From positions 62,001 through 126,000 of the forward strand of contig NZ_JAATOW010000008.1 in assembly GCF_011806405.1 (NCBI RefSeq): DNA of 64,000 nucleotides, given 5' to 3'. Position numbers and translations under genes: made by a program. Position 1 is the stretch's first letter. The number at the start of each line of letters is the position of its first letter. Source of the stretch: Pseudooceanicola sp. HF7. GTDB lineage: Bacteria > Pseudomonadota > Alphaproteobacteria > Rhodobacterales > Rhodobacteraceae. Shown here piece after piece: positions 7,960 to 16,985 of the stretch. The notes beneath the pieces were generated by a model. It was not told the DNA's origin. It ran no database searches and saw nothing but the letters and a program-made list of their open reading frames with translations.

Positions 7960-9138
7960 ATGTCTCTTGTAATCGTACAACCGAAACCCGCTTCGTTTGC
8001 TGCCGGTGTGGTAGCAGCCTTCGGGGCCTTCTTCGGCCTCTTCTTCGGGACATCCCAAGGGTCCGGCATCCTGGGGATCATCGCTGGCGCGGTGGTCTGC
8101 GGGGCGCTGGCCTGGGCCGCGGTCACCTTCCTGCGTGAGAAGGAGACGGTCGGGCGCTGGCTCTTCATCCTGATCTTTGCCATCTCCGGCCTTGTCACAT
8201 CGGGCCTGTCTGGCATGGTCTTCGGCGGACTGCTGGGCTGGCTCTTCGGCGTGATCACCTTCTTCGTGGCCTCGGGGCGTTACCGGACGGCCATGCCGCC
8301 CTATTCCACTCCGGGGCAGGTGCTGTGGTACTACGCCTTCCGCACCATCGCTGGCGCGATCCTGGTCTTTCTGATCACACCGATCCTCGTGGTCATGCCG
8401 CTGTCCTTCAACGCGGAAGATTTCTTCACCTTCACGCCGGAAATGCTGAAATTCGATCCAGCGGGATATTCGCTGAAGCATTACCGCGACTTCTTCACCA
8501 ACTCGGACTGGCAACAGGCGCTGTGGAACTCCCTGCGCATTGCTCCGATGGCGACGATCCTGTCGGTGGGCTTCGGCACGCTGGCGGCCATCGGCCTGTC
8601 CCAACCCCATGTGCCTTTCCGCCGGGCGATCATGGCGATCCTGATCTCTCCAATGATTGTGCCGCTGATCATCTCGGCCGCGGGCATGTACTTCTTCTAC
8701 TCGCGGATCGGTCTTCAGGGGACGTACCTGGGTGTCGTGCTGGCGCATGCGGCGCTTGGCATTCCCTTCGTCATCATCACCGTGACGGCGACATTGGTGG
8801 GCTTTGACAACTCTCTGACGCGCGCGGCGGCCAACATGGGGGCCAACCCGATCACCACCTTCTTCCGGGTGCAGATGCCGCTGATCCTTCCGGGCGTGAT
8901 CTCTGGCGGGCTCTTCGCCTTCATCACCTCTTTCGATGAGGTGGTCGTGGTGCTGTTCGTCGGCTCTGCCGGTCAGAAGACGCTGCCTTGGCAGATGTTC
9001 ATCGGTCTGCGCGAACAGATATCTCCGACGATCCTTGCGGTTGCGACGATCCTAGTCTGTATCTCCATCGCGCTGCTGGCAACGCTGGAGCTTCTGCGCC
9101 GCCGCAGCGAGCGGCTGCGGGGCATGTCGCCCAGCTGA
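7960..9138 (+). CDS. ABC transporter permease, PotC-like, with extra N-terminal membrane domain
   Basis: Second permease of the importer, 392 residues. The standard PotC-like part begins near residue 120 (VLWYYAFRTIAGAILVFLI) and includes the EAA loop (LTRAAANMGANPITTFFRV). In front of it are about 115 residues with about four hydrophobic segments (from SFAAGVVAAFGAFFGLFFG to GGLLGWLFGVITFFVA) that ordinary PotC proteins lack. The start follows the previous stop by 3 bp with GGGGTAA as ribosome site. It is the last gene of the operon, followed by a strong terminator. Confidence 0.88.
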   Translation: MSLVIVQPKPASFAAGVVAAFGAFFGLFFGTSQGSGILGIIAGAVVCGALAWAAVTFLREKETVGRWLFILIFAISGLVTSGLSGMVFGGLLGWLFGVITFFVASGRYRTAMPPYSTPGQVLWYYAFRTIAGAILVFLITPILVVMPLSFNAEDFFTFTPEMLKFDPAGYSLKHYRDFFTNSDWQQALWNSLRIAPMATILSVGFGTLAAIGLSQPHVPFRRAIMAILISPMIVPLIISAAGMYFFYSRIGLQGTYLGVVLAHAALGIPFVIITVTATLVGFDNSLTRAAANMGANPITTFFRVQMPLILPGVISGGLFAFITSFDEVVVVLFVGSAGQKTLPWQMFIGLREQISPTILAVATILVCISIALLATLELLRRRSERLRGMSPS

Positions 9139-9160
9139 CAGCAACCAGATGCGGAAACGG

Positions 9161-9185
9161 AAAAAGGGGGCTTCGGCCCCCTTTT
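9161..9185. terminator. Bidirectional rho-independent terminator
   Basis: AAAAA, then stem GGGGGC-TTCG-GCCCCC (9166-9181), then TTTT. It ends the ABC operon on the plus strand and, read backwards, the pxpA gene on the minus strand. Confidence 0.85.
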
Positions 9186-9215
9186 GCATTCAGCTTTGCG
9201 AGCTGCGAAACCCGC

Positions 9216-9977
9216 TCAGGTAAAGGCTTGGAAGTCCACGCCAGCCGCAGCAAGGCGGGCGCGGATATCCCGCGCCATGGCCACCGCAGAGGCGCTGTCG
9301 CCATGGATGCAGATCGAAGCAGCCTCGAGCGGGATGGGGTCGCCCCCGACGACCTCCATCAGGCCGCTGTCCAGAAAACGCAGCAGTCGGTCGGTGGCGG
9401 CTTGCGGGTCATGGATCATGGCGCCGGGCTGGCTGCGCGGCACAAGCTGACCCTCAGGCGTATAACCGCGATCCGCAAAGATCTCTGAATAGGTTGGCAG
9501 CCCCGCCGCGCGCCCGGCCTTGTCCAGTTCAGTGCCAGAGACCGCCAGCAGCGCAAGGTCACCCGGCATGGATTTCACGGCCTGTGCGATGGCATCGGCA
9601 TAGGGTCGGTTGGCAGAGGCATGGTTGTTGAGTGCGCCGTGGGGCTTCACATAGGTGACCTGTGTTCCGGCAAGGGCTGCCATGCCTTGCAGCGCGCCGA
9701 TCTGGGCTGCGGTGATGCGCCCGACCTCTTCCGGGGTCATCGGGATCACCCGGCGGCCAAAGCCCTCTCGATCCGGGTAGCCTGGATGGGCACCGACTTT
9801 GACGCCCTTTTCCGCGCAGAGTCGCAGCGAGCGGTACATGGTTTCAGGGTCAGAGGCATGGCCACCGCAGGCGATATTGGCCGAATTGACCAGGTCCAGC
9901 ATGGCGTCGTCATCGCCCATGGGCCAGGGGCCGTAGGCTTCGCCAAGGTCGGAATTCAGATCGATGGTACGGGGCAT
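9216..9977 (-). CDS. pxpA: LamB/YcsF family protein, 5-oxoprolinase subunit A
   Basis: A 253-residue member of the LamB/YcsF family. Conserved features are DLNSDLGEAYG at the N-terminus, ANIACGGHASDP, GAHPGYPDREGFGRR and YVKPHGALNNH. In bacteria PxpA works with PxpB and PxpC to open 5-oxoproline to glutamate using ATP. No pxpB or pxpC is in this window, so the partners must be elsewhere or this copy acts differently. It lies 15 bp downstream of the winged-helix membrane protein gene on the same strand, so they may be co-transcribed. Confidence 0.9.
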   Translation of the reverse strand: MPRTIDLNSDLGEAYGPWPMGDDDAMLDLVNSANIACGGHASDPETMYRSLRLCAEKGVKVGAHPGYPDREGFGRRVIPMTPEEVGRITAAQIGALQGMAALAGTQVTYVKPHGALNNHASANRPYADAIAQAVKSMPGDLALLAVSGTELDKAGRAAGLPTYSEIFADRGYTPEGQLVPRSQPGAMIHDPQAATDRLLRFLDSGLMEVVGGDPIPLEAASICIHGDSASAVAMARDIRARLAAAGVDFQAFT

Positions 9978-9992
9978 GCGGGGTCTCCTGTC

Positions 9993-10694
9993 CTAGATCA
10001 CCCGGATAACATCCTTGCCCACGGAAAGAACATAGCCGCGGCGCGCGATATTGCGGATCAGAAGTTCGGACACGATCTGGTTGCCCAGCGTGTCGCGCAG
10101 GCGCTTGATCCGTGTCGCGCCGGCGGCTTCTTCGCAATCTTCCTCTGCCCGGCCCGACAGCAGGGCCTCGATCTGGGCGCCCGTCAGTACGTCATCGTCC
10201 ATCCGGGCCTCTGCCAGCACCGAAAGCGTCTCAAGCGCGGCATCGGTCAGCTTGAAGCCGAGGTTGTTCAGGTAGACCATCTTTTCCTCGCGCGAGATCA
10301 TGAGGGAGTTGACCTCGATTCCCGCGCGTTCGATCCGCGCCAGCCGGCGGCTGAGCGACAAGAGCAGGACAAGCGCACCGACCGCGGCCAAAAGCAGTGC
10401 CGTGGCAAAGACCAACAGGACGAAGATCACCATTCGGTAGCTGACCAGCGTTTCCGAAAAGGCGGTGCCCGAAAGCGCCAGGATGTTGAGCAGCTTGACC
10501 TCTGCCTGGCTGGTCAGGTCATTTTCGACAAAGATCCGTTCGACCCGCGCATTGAAGGCGTTCGCATCCGGCAGGCTGAGGAACAGGAAGACCGCCGCCA
10601 CGGCCAGGATGATCACCACGGCACCAAGGCCGAAGGCGGTGATCCACAGCGTCCTGCGGCGCAGGTCAGAAGCGTAGATAGTTGGCTCCGGCAT
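9993..10694 (-). CDS. Two-TM membrane protein with C-terminal OmpR/PhoB-type winged helix
   Basis: A 233-residue protein of unknown function. Two hydrophobic helices (about residues 16-38 and 86-112 from this start) flank a roughly 45-residue periplasmic segment. The C-terminal 90 residues resemble an OmpR/PhoB DNA-binding domain: a LTDAALETLSVLAE helix, the recognition helix ATRIKRLRDTLGN and the wing NIARRGYVL. CadC/ToxR proteins have the opposite order (winged helix first, TM last). Start chosen at 10694, where AGAGGAAGG precedes the ATG; an ATG at 10718 has no good site. It overlaps the end of the upstream small secreted-protein gene, suggesting coupling. A regulatory role is inferred. 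Confidence 0.75.
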   Translation of the reverse strand: MPEPTIYASDLRRRTLWITAFGLGAVVIILAVAAVFLFLSLPDANAFNARVERIFVENDLTSQAEVKLLNILALSGTAFSETLVSYRMVIFVLLVFATALLLAAVGALVLLLSLSRRLARIERAGIEVNSLMISREEKMVYLNNLGFKLTDAALETLSVLAEARMDDDVLTGAQIEALLSGRAEEDCEEAAGATRIKRLRDTLGNQIVSELLIRNIARRGYVLSVGKDVIRVI

Positions 10695-10956
10695 TTGCCT
10701 TCCTCTGCTCAAGTCCATCGGCCTTGAAGATGGATACCAGGTTGAGCAGCGTCCAGCCTGCTTGCGCCAGCCGTGTGCGCAGCTCCGCTTCGGCGGTCTG
10801 GGCGTTGCAGCTGCCCAGCTTCATGACGCCGTAGTGCAGCTCATAGGGATTGTCCCGGCGGGCCTTGTAATCGGCATAGCACGGGGTCTGCGCAAGGGCA
10901 GGGCCGGCCAGCAGCAGCGCTGCGAGTGCGGCAGGAAGGAAGCGGGTGCGTTTCAT
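10666..10956 (-). CDS. Small secreted protein, unknown function
   Basis: A 96-residue protein with a signal peptide (MKRTRFLPAALAALLLAGPALA, cleavage near residue 22). The short mature part holds two cysteines that could pair and ends NAGANYLRF. I do not recognise the family. The start at 10956 is the only one giving a signal peptide. The gene end overlaps the start of the winged-helix membrane protein by 29 bp, so the two are probably co-expressed and may be functionally linked. Confidence 0.65.
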   Translation of the reverse strand: MKRTRFLPAALAALLLAGPALAQTPCYADYKARRDNPYELHYGVMKLGSCNAQTAEAELRTRLAQAGWTLLNLVSIFKADGLEQRKANAGANYLRF

Positions 10957-11152
10957 GGGCTGACTGTCGGCGCAACGGCCATGACATTCAATAACCAACG
11001 CGCCCCAGCCGGCCGCATAGCGCGTGCTATCGGATAGCCATCTGTGGTTATTGCGCGATTTCGGGGTGCGGATTGAGGTTGGGCCATGGCGTTCGGATCC
11101 ACCGGACGCGTCAGCCTCAGGTCCGCCGGGCCACCTCATGAAAGGAAAGACC

Positions 11153-11530
11153 ATGCGTCGTATCGCAATTGCTCTTCTTGCTGCCGGAGCCATCGTCTTT
11201 ACCCCTCTGGCTGCCGGTCAGGCCAGGGCCGCGGATCGGGAGGCCGTAACCGGGCTTATCATCGGCACCGCCGCGTTGATTGCCCTTGGCAAGGCGCTGG
11301 ACAACGCCGGGTACAAGTCCGCGCCGCCAGTCGCTCAATTCCGACCCAGACCGCAGCCGAAGCCCGTTTACCGCACGCCGCGCCCTCAGGGGCGCTACAT
11401 TTGGGTTCCCCGGCACCGGTTGCATGAATTCGCCCCGGTTCGCCCGCGGTACAAGCACGGGGACCAGCGGCCTGGACATCGCCGTGACGAAGATCGCAAG
11501 CGGGGTGGCGATCACCGGCGCTGGAACTGA
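11153..11530 (+). CDS. Small basic exported protein, unknown function
   Basis: 125 residues: a signal peptide (MRRIAIALLAAGAIVFTPLA, cleavage after GQARA), a short hydrophobic stretch (AVTGLIIGTAALIALGKAL), then a proline- and arginine-rich basic tail (RPRPQPKPVYRTPRPQGRY). Start at 11153 is set by AAAGGAAAG and the signal peptide. The basic tail would bind anionic cell-surface polymers or nucleic acid; this is a composition-based guess. No relation to the neighbours is obvious. Confidence 0.6.
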   Translation: MRRIAIALLAAGAIVFTPLAAGQARAADREAVTGLIIGTAALIALGKALDNAGYKSAPPVAQFRPRPQPKPVYRTPRPQGRYIWVPRHRLHEFAPVRPRYKHGDQRPGHRRDEDRKRGGDHRRWN

Positions 11531-11599
11531 CAGGCCTTTCCCTCTTGGCCTATCCTGCCGGGCCTTGCACGGTGCGGAGCGCTCTGTGAGAACCGGAGC

Positions 11600-12235
11600 A
11601 TGAAAAAGCCCAAGACAGCCCCCGATTTCACCCATGAACGCGCCCTTCTGACCGAGGGCGCGCTTCGCGTGGCCGGGGTGGACGAGGTGGGGCGCGGCCC
11701 GCTGGCCGGTCCCGTGACTGCGGCGGCGGTGATCCTGGATCCCGCCTGCATCCCTGAAGGGATCAACGATTCCAAGCAGCTGGGCAAACGCCTGCGGCTG
11801 GCCGTGAACGAGATGCTGGAAGGCAGCGCCATCGTCTCCGTCGCGCACGCCACGGTAGAGGAGATCGACGAGCTCAACATTTTGCAAGCCAGCCATCTGG
11901 CGATGTGCCGCGCGATCCAGGGCCTGAGCGAGCGCCCCGATCACGTCCTGGTCGATGGAAATCTGGTCCCCAAGGCGTTGAATCTGCCGGCGACGCCGCT
12001 CGTCAAAGGGGATGCGCGATCCCTGTCGATCGCGGCGGCCTCTATCGCCGCAAAAATCGCACGTGATCAGATCATGTGGGATTTGGCGCAACACTACCCC
12101 GGCTATGGCTGGGAAACGAATGCCGGTTACCCAACGATTGGTCACCGCGCCGCTCTACAGGATCTTGGTGTGACCCCACATCATAGACGCAGCTTTGCGC
12201 CGGTTCGCAATATCTTGTGTCGAGAGCAAAACTAA
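11600..12235 (+). CDS. rnhB: Ribonuclease HII
   Basis: Removes RNA from RNA:DNA hybrids and starts repair at misincorporated ribonucleotides. The 211-residue protein has the family signature [15 protein letters not shown] containing the first two catalytic acids, INDSKQL, the LVDGN aspartate and [21 protein letters not shown]. Length is standard. The ccrM gene follows on the same strand after a gap that contains its own promoter. Confidence 0.95.
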   Translation: MKKPKTAPDFTHERALLTEGALRVAGVDEVGRGPLAGPVTAAAVILDPACIPEGINDSKQLGKRLRLAVNEMLEGSAIVSVAHATVEEIDELNILQASHLAMCRAIQGLSERPDHVLVDGNLVPKALNLPATPLVKGDARSLSIAAASIAAKIARDQIMWDLAQHYPGYGWETNAGYPTIGHRAALQDLGVTPHHRRSFAPVRNILCREQN

Positions 12236-12241
12236 CGGCCT

Positions 12242-13434
<1,193 letters not shown>

Positions 13435-13490
13435 CTTCAAGAAAATTCCAGAATGCCTGTACCGTCGCGCCTTGGCGCGGCGGCCACTCT

Positions 13491-13517
13491 CCCTGCCGCT
13501 CTGCGGCAGGGCTTTTT
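13491..13517 (+). terminator. Rho-independent terminator of ccrM
   Basis: Perfect stem CCCTGCCGC-TCT-GCGGCAGGG (13491-13511) followed by CTTTTTG. Confidence 0.88.
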
Positions 13518-13568
13518 GTTTGCTCCGCGCTTGCTCAGCTGCCTTGGGGCTTGGGCGTGCCGGAAATG

Positions 13569-13593
13569 AAAAAGGCCCGGAGAACTCCGGACC
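13569..13593 (-). terminator. Rho-independent terminator of the minus-strand sulfotransferase
   Basis: Read on the minus strand: GGTCCGGAG-TT-CTCCGGGCC (one G-T mismatch) followed by TTTTT. It lies 40 bp after the stop of the sulfotransferase gene. Confidence 0.8.
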
Positions 13594-13632
13594 TTCCTGT
13601 TGATCTCAAGTATAACCAGCGGTCCGGCAGGA

Positions 13633-14451
13633 TTATTCGCCCAGCTTTGCGTGAACCTCGTCCAGGTCGATCTCTCCTACCGGCATCTTGTTGGCGGGGT
13701 TCTCGAAATCGTATTTGAACAGGTGGAAGTCGCGCTTGTAGATCTCGTAGACCAGATGCATCGACAGGTCGTCGAAGTAGTCCTCTACGGGATGCGCGCG
13801 CTTCGGGCCGTGCCCTTCGCTCTCGTTGAAACGGGGGATGCTGGCCAGATCGACCTGATGGGGTGTCTTGATGTGCTCAAGGACGTCCTGCATTCCCTCG
13901 TTGAAACGCTCAGTCCAGAAGATCTTGTCGTAGAGACCCCCGTTTACGATGTAGGTCGACACGTGGCCGGACATGGCGGACCAGTGAATGTCTGGGTCCA
14001 TCGGCTTCTTGAAGCGGATCGTGTCGCGCGCGAACAGCAGGAAGCGCCGGAAGCTCTTGATCTGGTCGAATTCCTGCTTTCCGTCGTCGCCGCCAACGTC
14101 GATCCCGTATTTCTGCATCACCATCGGCACCAGGTTGCCCCGGTAGCGATTCCCGTTGCGCTGGATCCCGCAGATCTTGTCGAAGAAGGACGACAGGATG
14201 CGCGTGTAGGGATTGCGCACGCAGGTGAACGCATAGGATTTGTGCGCCTGCGCATTCGCCTCGATCAGCGGCTGGCTGGCCTCTTGGGACCACTTGTGCA
14301 GCCCTTCGGTTGAATCGTGGATGTCACCGTCGAAGAAACGACCGTGGTCCGAGTAAAACATGATCTGGCCGATTGTGGAGCACGCGCATTTCGGGACCAC
14401 CCGATACACCACGCTCTCGCTCTCCGTCATCCAGGTTCCGGGAAACCCCAT
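13633..14451 (-). CDS. Sulfotransferase family 2 (carbohydrate sulfotransferase-like)
   Basis: A 272-residue PAPS-dependent sulfotransferase. The 5'-phosphosulfate loop is PKCACSTIGQIM (about residues 21-32) and the 3'-phosphate-binding element is CVRNPYTRILSSFFDK. This pattern resembles the Sulfotransfer_2 group, whose animal members sulfate glycosaminoglycans. Start chosen at 14451, nine bases after GGAGG; a GTG at 14487 extends the frame by a basic segment. It is divergent from a GT14-type glycosyltransferase across a 140-bp AT-rich promoter region, suggesting that the two build and decorate the same glycan (inference). Confidence 0.87.
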   Translation of the reverse strand: MGFPGTWMTESESVVYRVVPKCACSTIGQIMFYSDHGRFFDGDIHDSTEGLHKWSQEASQPLIEANAQAHKSYAFTCVRNPYTRILSSFFDKICGIQRNGNRYRGNLVPMVMQKYGIDVGGDDGKQEFDQIKSFRRFLLFARDTIRFKKPMDPDIHWSAMSGHVSTYIVNGGLYDKIFWTERFNEGMQDVLEHIKTPHQVDLASIPRFNESEGHGPKRAHPVEDYFDDLSMHLVYEIYKRDFHLFKYDFENPANKMPVGEIDLDEVHAKLGE

Positions 14452-14591
14452 ATTGTGCTGCCTCCGCCGAGGGCGCTTGTTGCCCACGCCCTATCCCGCA
14501 CAAAAAAGCAAAGAAAGTCTATATTATCAATCTGTCATGACGCATAAGTCTTCTCAGGGGACCTGTAGCAGAAAGGCACTATGTTTCGCCA

Positions 14592-16169
14592 ATGGCGACG
14601 ATCGCGTTCATATTGCTCTGCCACAAGGACCCGGAAGGCATCATCGAACAGGCCCAGCGGCTGACCGCCGTGGGGGACTACATGTCGATCCATTTCGACG
14701 CCCGTGCCAAGCCCGCCCATTACCAGAAGATCCGCGAAGCACTGAAGGACAACCCGAACGTGACCTTTTCCCACAAGCGCGCGAAATGCGGCTGGGGGGA
14801 ATGGTCCCTTGTGCAGGCCACGCTCTACGCGGTTCAGACGGCGATCCGGGATTTCCCCAAGGCCACACATTTCTACATGCTTTCAGGGGATTGCATGTCG
14901 ATCAAGACGGCGGAATACGCTCATGCTTTCCTAGATCGGGAAGAGGTGGATTACATCGAGAGCTTCGATTTCTTCGACTCCGGCTGGATCAAGACGGGGA
15001 TCAAGGAAGAGCGGCTGATCTACCGTCACTACCTGAATGAGCGGAAGCACAAGTTCTGGTTCTACAAGTTTCTGGACTGGCAGCGCCGCCTTGGGCTGAC
15101 CCGCGAGATCCCCGAAGACATCCAGGTTCAAATCGGATCGCAATGGTGGTGCCTGCGGCGGCGCACCATCGAAGCAGTGTTGGAATTCTGCGACACCCGC
15201 GACGATGTGATGCGCTTTTTCCGCACCACCTGGATCCCGGATGAGACCTTTTTCCAGACCGTGGTGCGCCACCTTGTAGCGGAAAAGGAGCTGCGGACGC
15301 GCACGCTGACCTTCCTGATGTTCACCGATTACGGAATGCCGGTGACATTCTACAACGATCACTACGATTTGCTGCTGGGGCAGGACTTCCTGTTTGCACG
15401 TAAGATTTCCCCGGAGGCGCATGAGGTTAAGCGCCGGCTGGGCCAGCTTTACGCCGCGAAGGGCGTCGATTTCCAGATTTCCAATGAAGGGCGCTCGCTG
15501 TTCCGGTTCCTGTCTGGTCGCGGGCGGGTTGGCCGCCGATTCGCTACACGGTTCTGGGAGACGGAAAGCTCTCTGGGGCGCGAACGCGAGCTGATGATCG
15601 TGGTTTGCAAGAAATGGCACGTGGCCAAGCGGTTGGCGCAGCAGATTCGCGAGAAGACCGACATCGTCACCCTGGAATATCTTTTCCATGAGGAGGACTC
15701 CGCGCTTCCGGACCTGGGCGGCATCCAGTCGACGCTGGAAAAGCGCACCCGTCATCGCCGCGCACTGATGCGGATGCTCTTTGATTACTACCAGACGGAC
15801 CGTATGGTGATCTGCCTGGACCCGTCCGGGCTGGACCTGCTGAACGATTTCTGCGGTGACCGCGCCCAGACCCGCCTGCTGGAGGTCGAGTGCACTTTCA
15901 CCGATGACTACCTGATCGGACATGCCAAGCGTGTCGAACTTGCGGGCGAACAGACCTCTCAGGATACGCTGGACCGGCTGCTGCCGACGATTCGCCACGA
16001 CATAACCTTTGAAAGCGACCAGATCCGCGATAGCGAATTCGAGAACCATTTCAGGATTCGGGAATCCCGGGATGCGGCGGAAAACGCCCCGGCGCTGGCC
16101 CGCTTCCTGTCCATACCAGAAGACACGGCGAAAGAGATCGTCGCGCTCGACCACCTGTTCACCGATTGA
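14592..16169 (+). CDS. GT14-type (core-2/I-branching, xylosyltransferase-like) glycosyltransferase with DUF5928 C-terminus
   Basis: 525 residues. The N-terminal ~280 residues look like the branching GlcNAc-transferase/peptide xylosyltransferase family GT14: FILLCHKDPEGI, IHFDARAK, CGWGEWSLVQATL, YMLSGDCMSIK and GSQWWCLRRRTIE. The remaining ~230 residues fit the DUF5928 region seen in Rhodobacterales proteins of this type; its job is unknown. No signal peptide or TM is seen, so it would act in the cytoplasm. It is divergent from a sulfotransferase gene, pointing to a sulfated glycan or glycoconjugate. The HIT gene follows after 8 bp. Confidence 0.85.
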   Translation: MATIAFILLCHKDPEGIIEQAQRLTAVGDYMSIHFDARAKPAHYQKIREALKDNPNVTFSHKRAKCGWGEWSLVQATLYAVQTAIRDFPKATHFYMLSGDCMSIKTAEYAHAFLDREEVDYIESFDFFDSGWIKTGIKEERLIYRHYLNERKHKFWFYKFLDWQRRLGLTREIPEDIQVQIGSQWWCLRRRTIEAVLEFCDTRDDVMRFFRTTWIPDETFFQTVVRHLVAEKELRTRTLTFLMFTDYGMPVTFYNDHYDLLLGQDFLFARKISPEAHEVKRRLGQLYAAKGVDFQISNEGRSLFRFLSGRGRVGRRFATRFWETESSLGRERELMIVVCKKWHVAKRLAQQIREKTDIVTLEYLFHEEDSALPDLGGIQSTLEKRTRHRRALMRMLFDYYQTDRMVICLDPSGLDLLNDFCGDRAQTRLLEVECTFTDDYLIGHAKRVELAGEQTSQDTLDRLLPTIRHDITFESDQIRDSEFENHFRIRESRDAAENAPALARFLSIPEDTAKEIVALDHLFTD

Positions 16170-16177
16170 GGCCCCTC

Positions 16178-16555
16178 ATGTCCTATGTCTATGACACTGA
16201 AAACATTTTCGCGAAGATCCTGCGCGGAGAGATCCCCAACAACACCGTGCTGGAGACCGACCACACCCTGGCGTTTGAGGATATCCGCCCCCATGCGCCG
16301 GTCCATATCCTGGTGATCCCCAAGGGGGCTTACGTCACCTACGATCACTTCGCGGCAGAGGCCTCGGACGAGGAGATCCTGGATTTCACCCGGGCCGTGG
16401 CAAAGATCTGCAAGACCGCGGGCATCACGGCCGATGAGGCAGCAGGTTGCCGGTTCATTTCCAACGCGGGCGAACACGGGATGCAGGAAGTGCCACATAT
16501 GCACGTTCACATCCTGGGCGGCCGACCGCTGGGGCGCCTGGTGGATCCCGCCTAA
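16178..16555 (+). CDS. HIT family protein (Hint-like nucleotide hydrolase)
   Basis: A 125-residue histidine-triad protein. The signature HMHVHILGG near the C-terminus holds the catalytic histidine triad; FAKILRGEIPNNTVLE and FEDIRPHAPVHILVIPK are typical of Hint-type purine nucleoside phosphoramidases. The physiological substrate is uncertain in bacteria. The ATG at 16178 follows the stop of the glycosyltransferase gene by 8 bp; a TTG four codons earlier is less likely. Confidence 0.93.
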   Translation: MSYVYDTENIFAKILRGEIPNNTVLETDHTLAFEDIRPHAPVHILVIPKGAYVTYDHFAAEASDEEILDFTRAVAKICKTAGITADEAAGCRFISNAGEHGMQEVPHMHVHILGGRPLGRLVDPA

Positions 16556-16711
16556 GCTTCTCTCCCTCGGGCAAGCTCACGCCCGGATCAAAACATGGCC
16601 CGTCCCGCGAAAGGGACGAGCCCCCAGGCCACCTTGCCTCCGGGACGGATTCTGGTCTATCCCGGCTCAGCGCGCAAAGGACGGCGCCACAGCCTCAAGA
16701 GGACCAGCCAC

Positions 16712-16900
16712 ATGCCGATCGAAGCTCCGGAAACCAAGATCGTGGACAGCCGCAAGGTCGCCTGTGACGGCGGAGAGGGCGCACTTGGCCATCCCCGCGT
16801 CTGGCTGACCATTCCGGAAGACACTGGCTACGTGGAATGCGGCTACTGCGACGCGAAATACGTGCTGCGCGGGCACCAGGACAAGGCCCCCAAGGCCTGA
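16712..16900 (+). CDS. Zinc-finger domain-containing protein (NDUFS6-like)
   Basis: A 62-residue protein with a zinc ribbon pattern: C in VACDGG, H in ALGHPRVW, and CGYC followed by DAKYVL. It matches the small zf-CHCC proteins related to the NDUFS6 subunit of respiratory complex I, which in alphaproteobacteria are encoded as free-standing genes. The start at 16712 excludes an upstream low-complexity extension of the frame from 16595. The 156-bp gap before it shows no gene. Confidence 0.85.
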   Translation: MPIEAPETKIVDSRKVACDGGEGALGHPRVWLTIPEDTGYVECGYCDAKYVLRGHQDKAPKA

Positions 16901-16912
16901 ACCCCTTCCCGC

Positions 16913-16947
16913 AAAAGGAAAACGCGCCAGCCCAGTAGGCCGGCGCG
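16913..16947 (-). terminator. Probable terminator of the SDR gene
   Basis: On the minus strand, a CGCGCC/GGCGCG hairpin (16923-16947, with further pairing inside) is followed by TTTTCCTTTT. It lies about 40 bp after the stop of the SDR gene, between it and the convergent zinc-finger gene. Confidence 0.6.
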
Positions 16948-16985
16948 ATCCATCTGCTTTCATCATTTCAGGGGGTAGGGGCGGC

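Noticed and set aside
16595-16711. A longer N-terminus for the zinc-finger protein starting at 16595.
   Set aside because: The added residues are low-complexity and the conserved family start fits MPIEAPETK at 16712.
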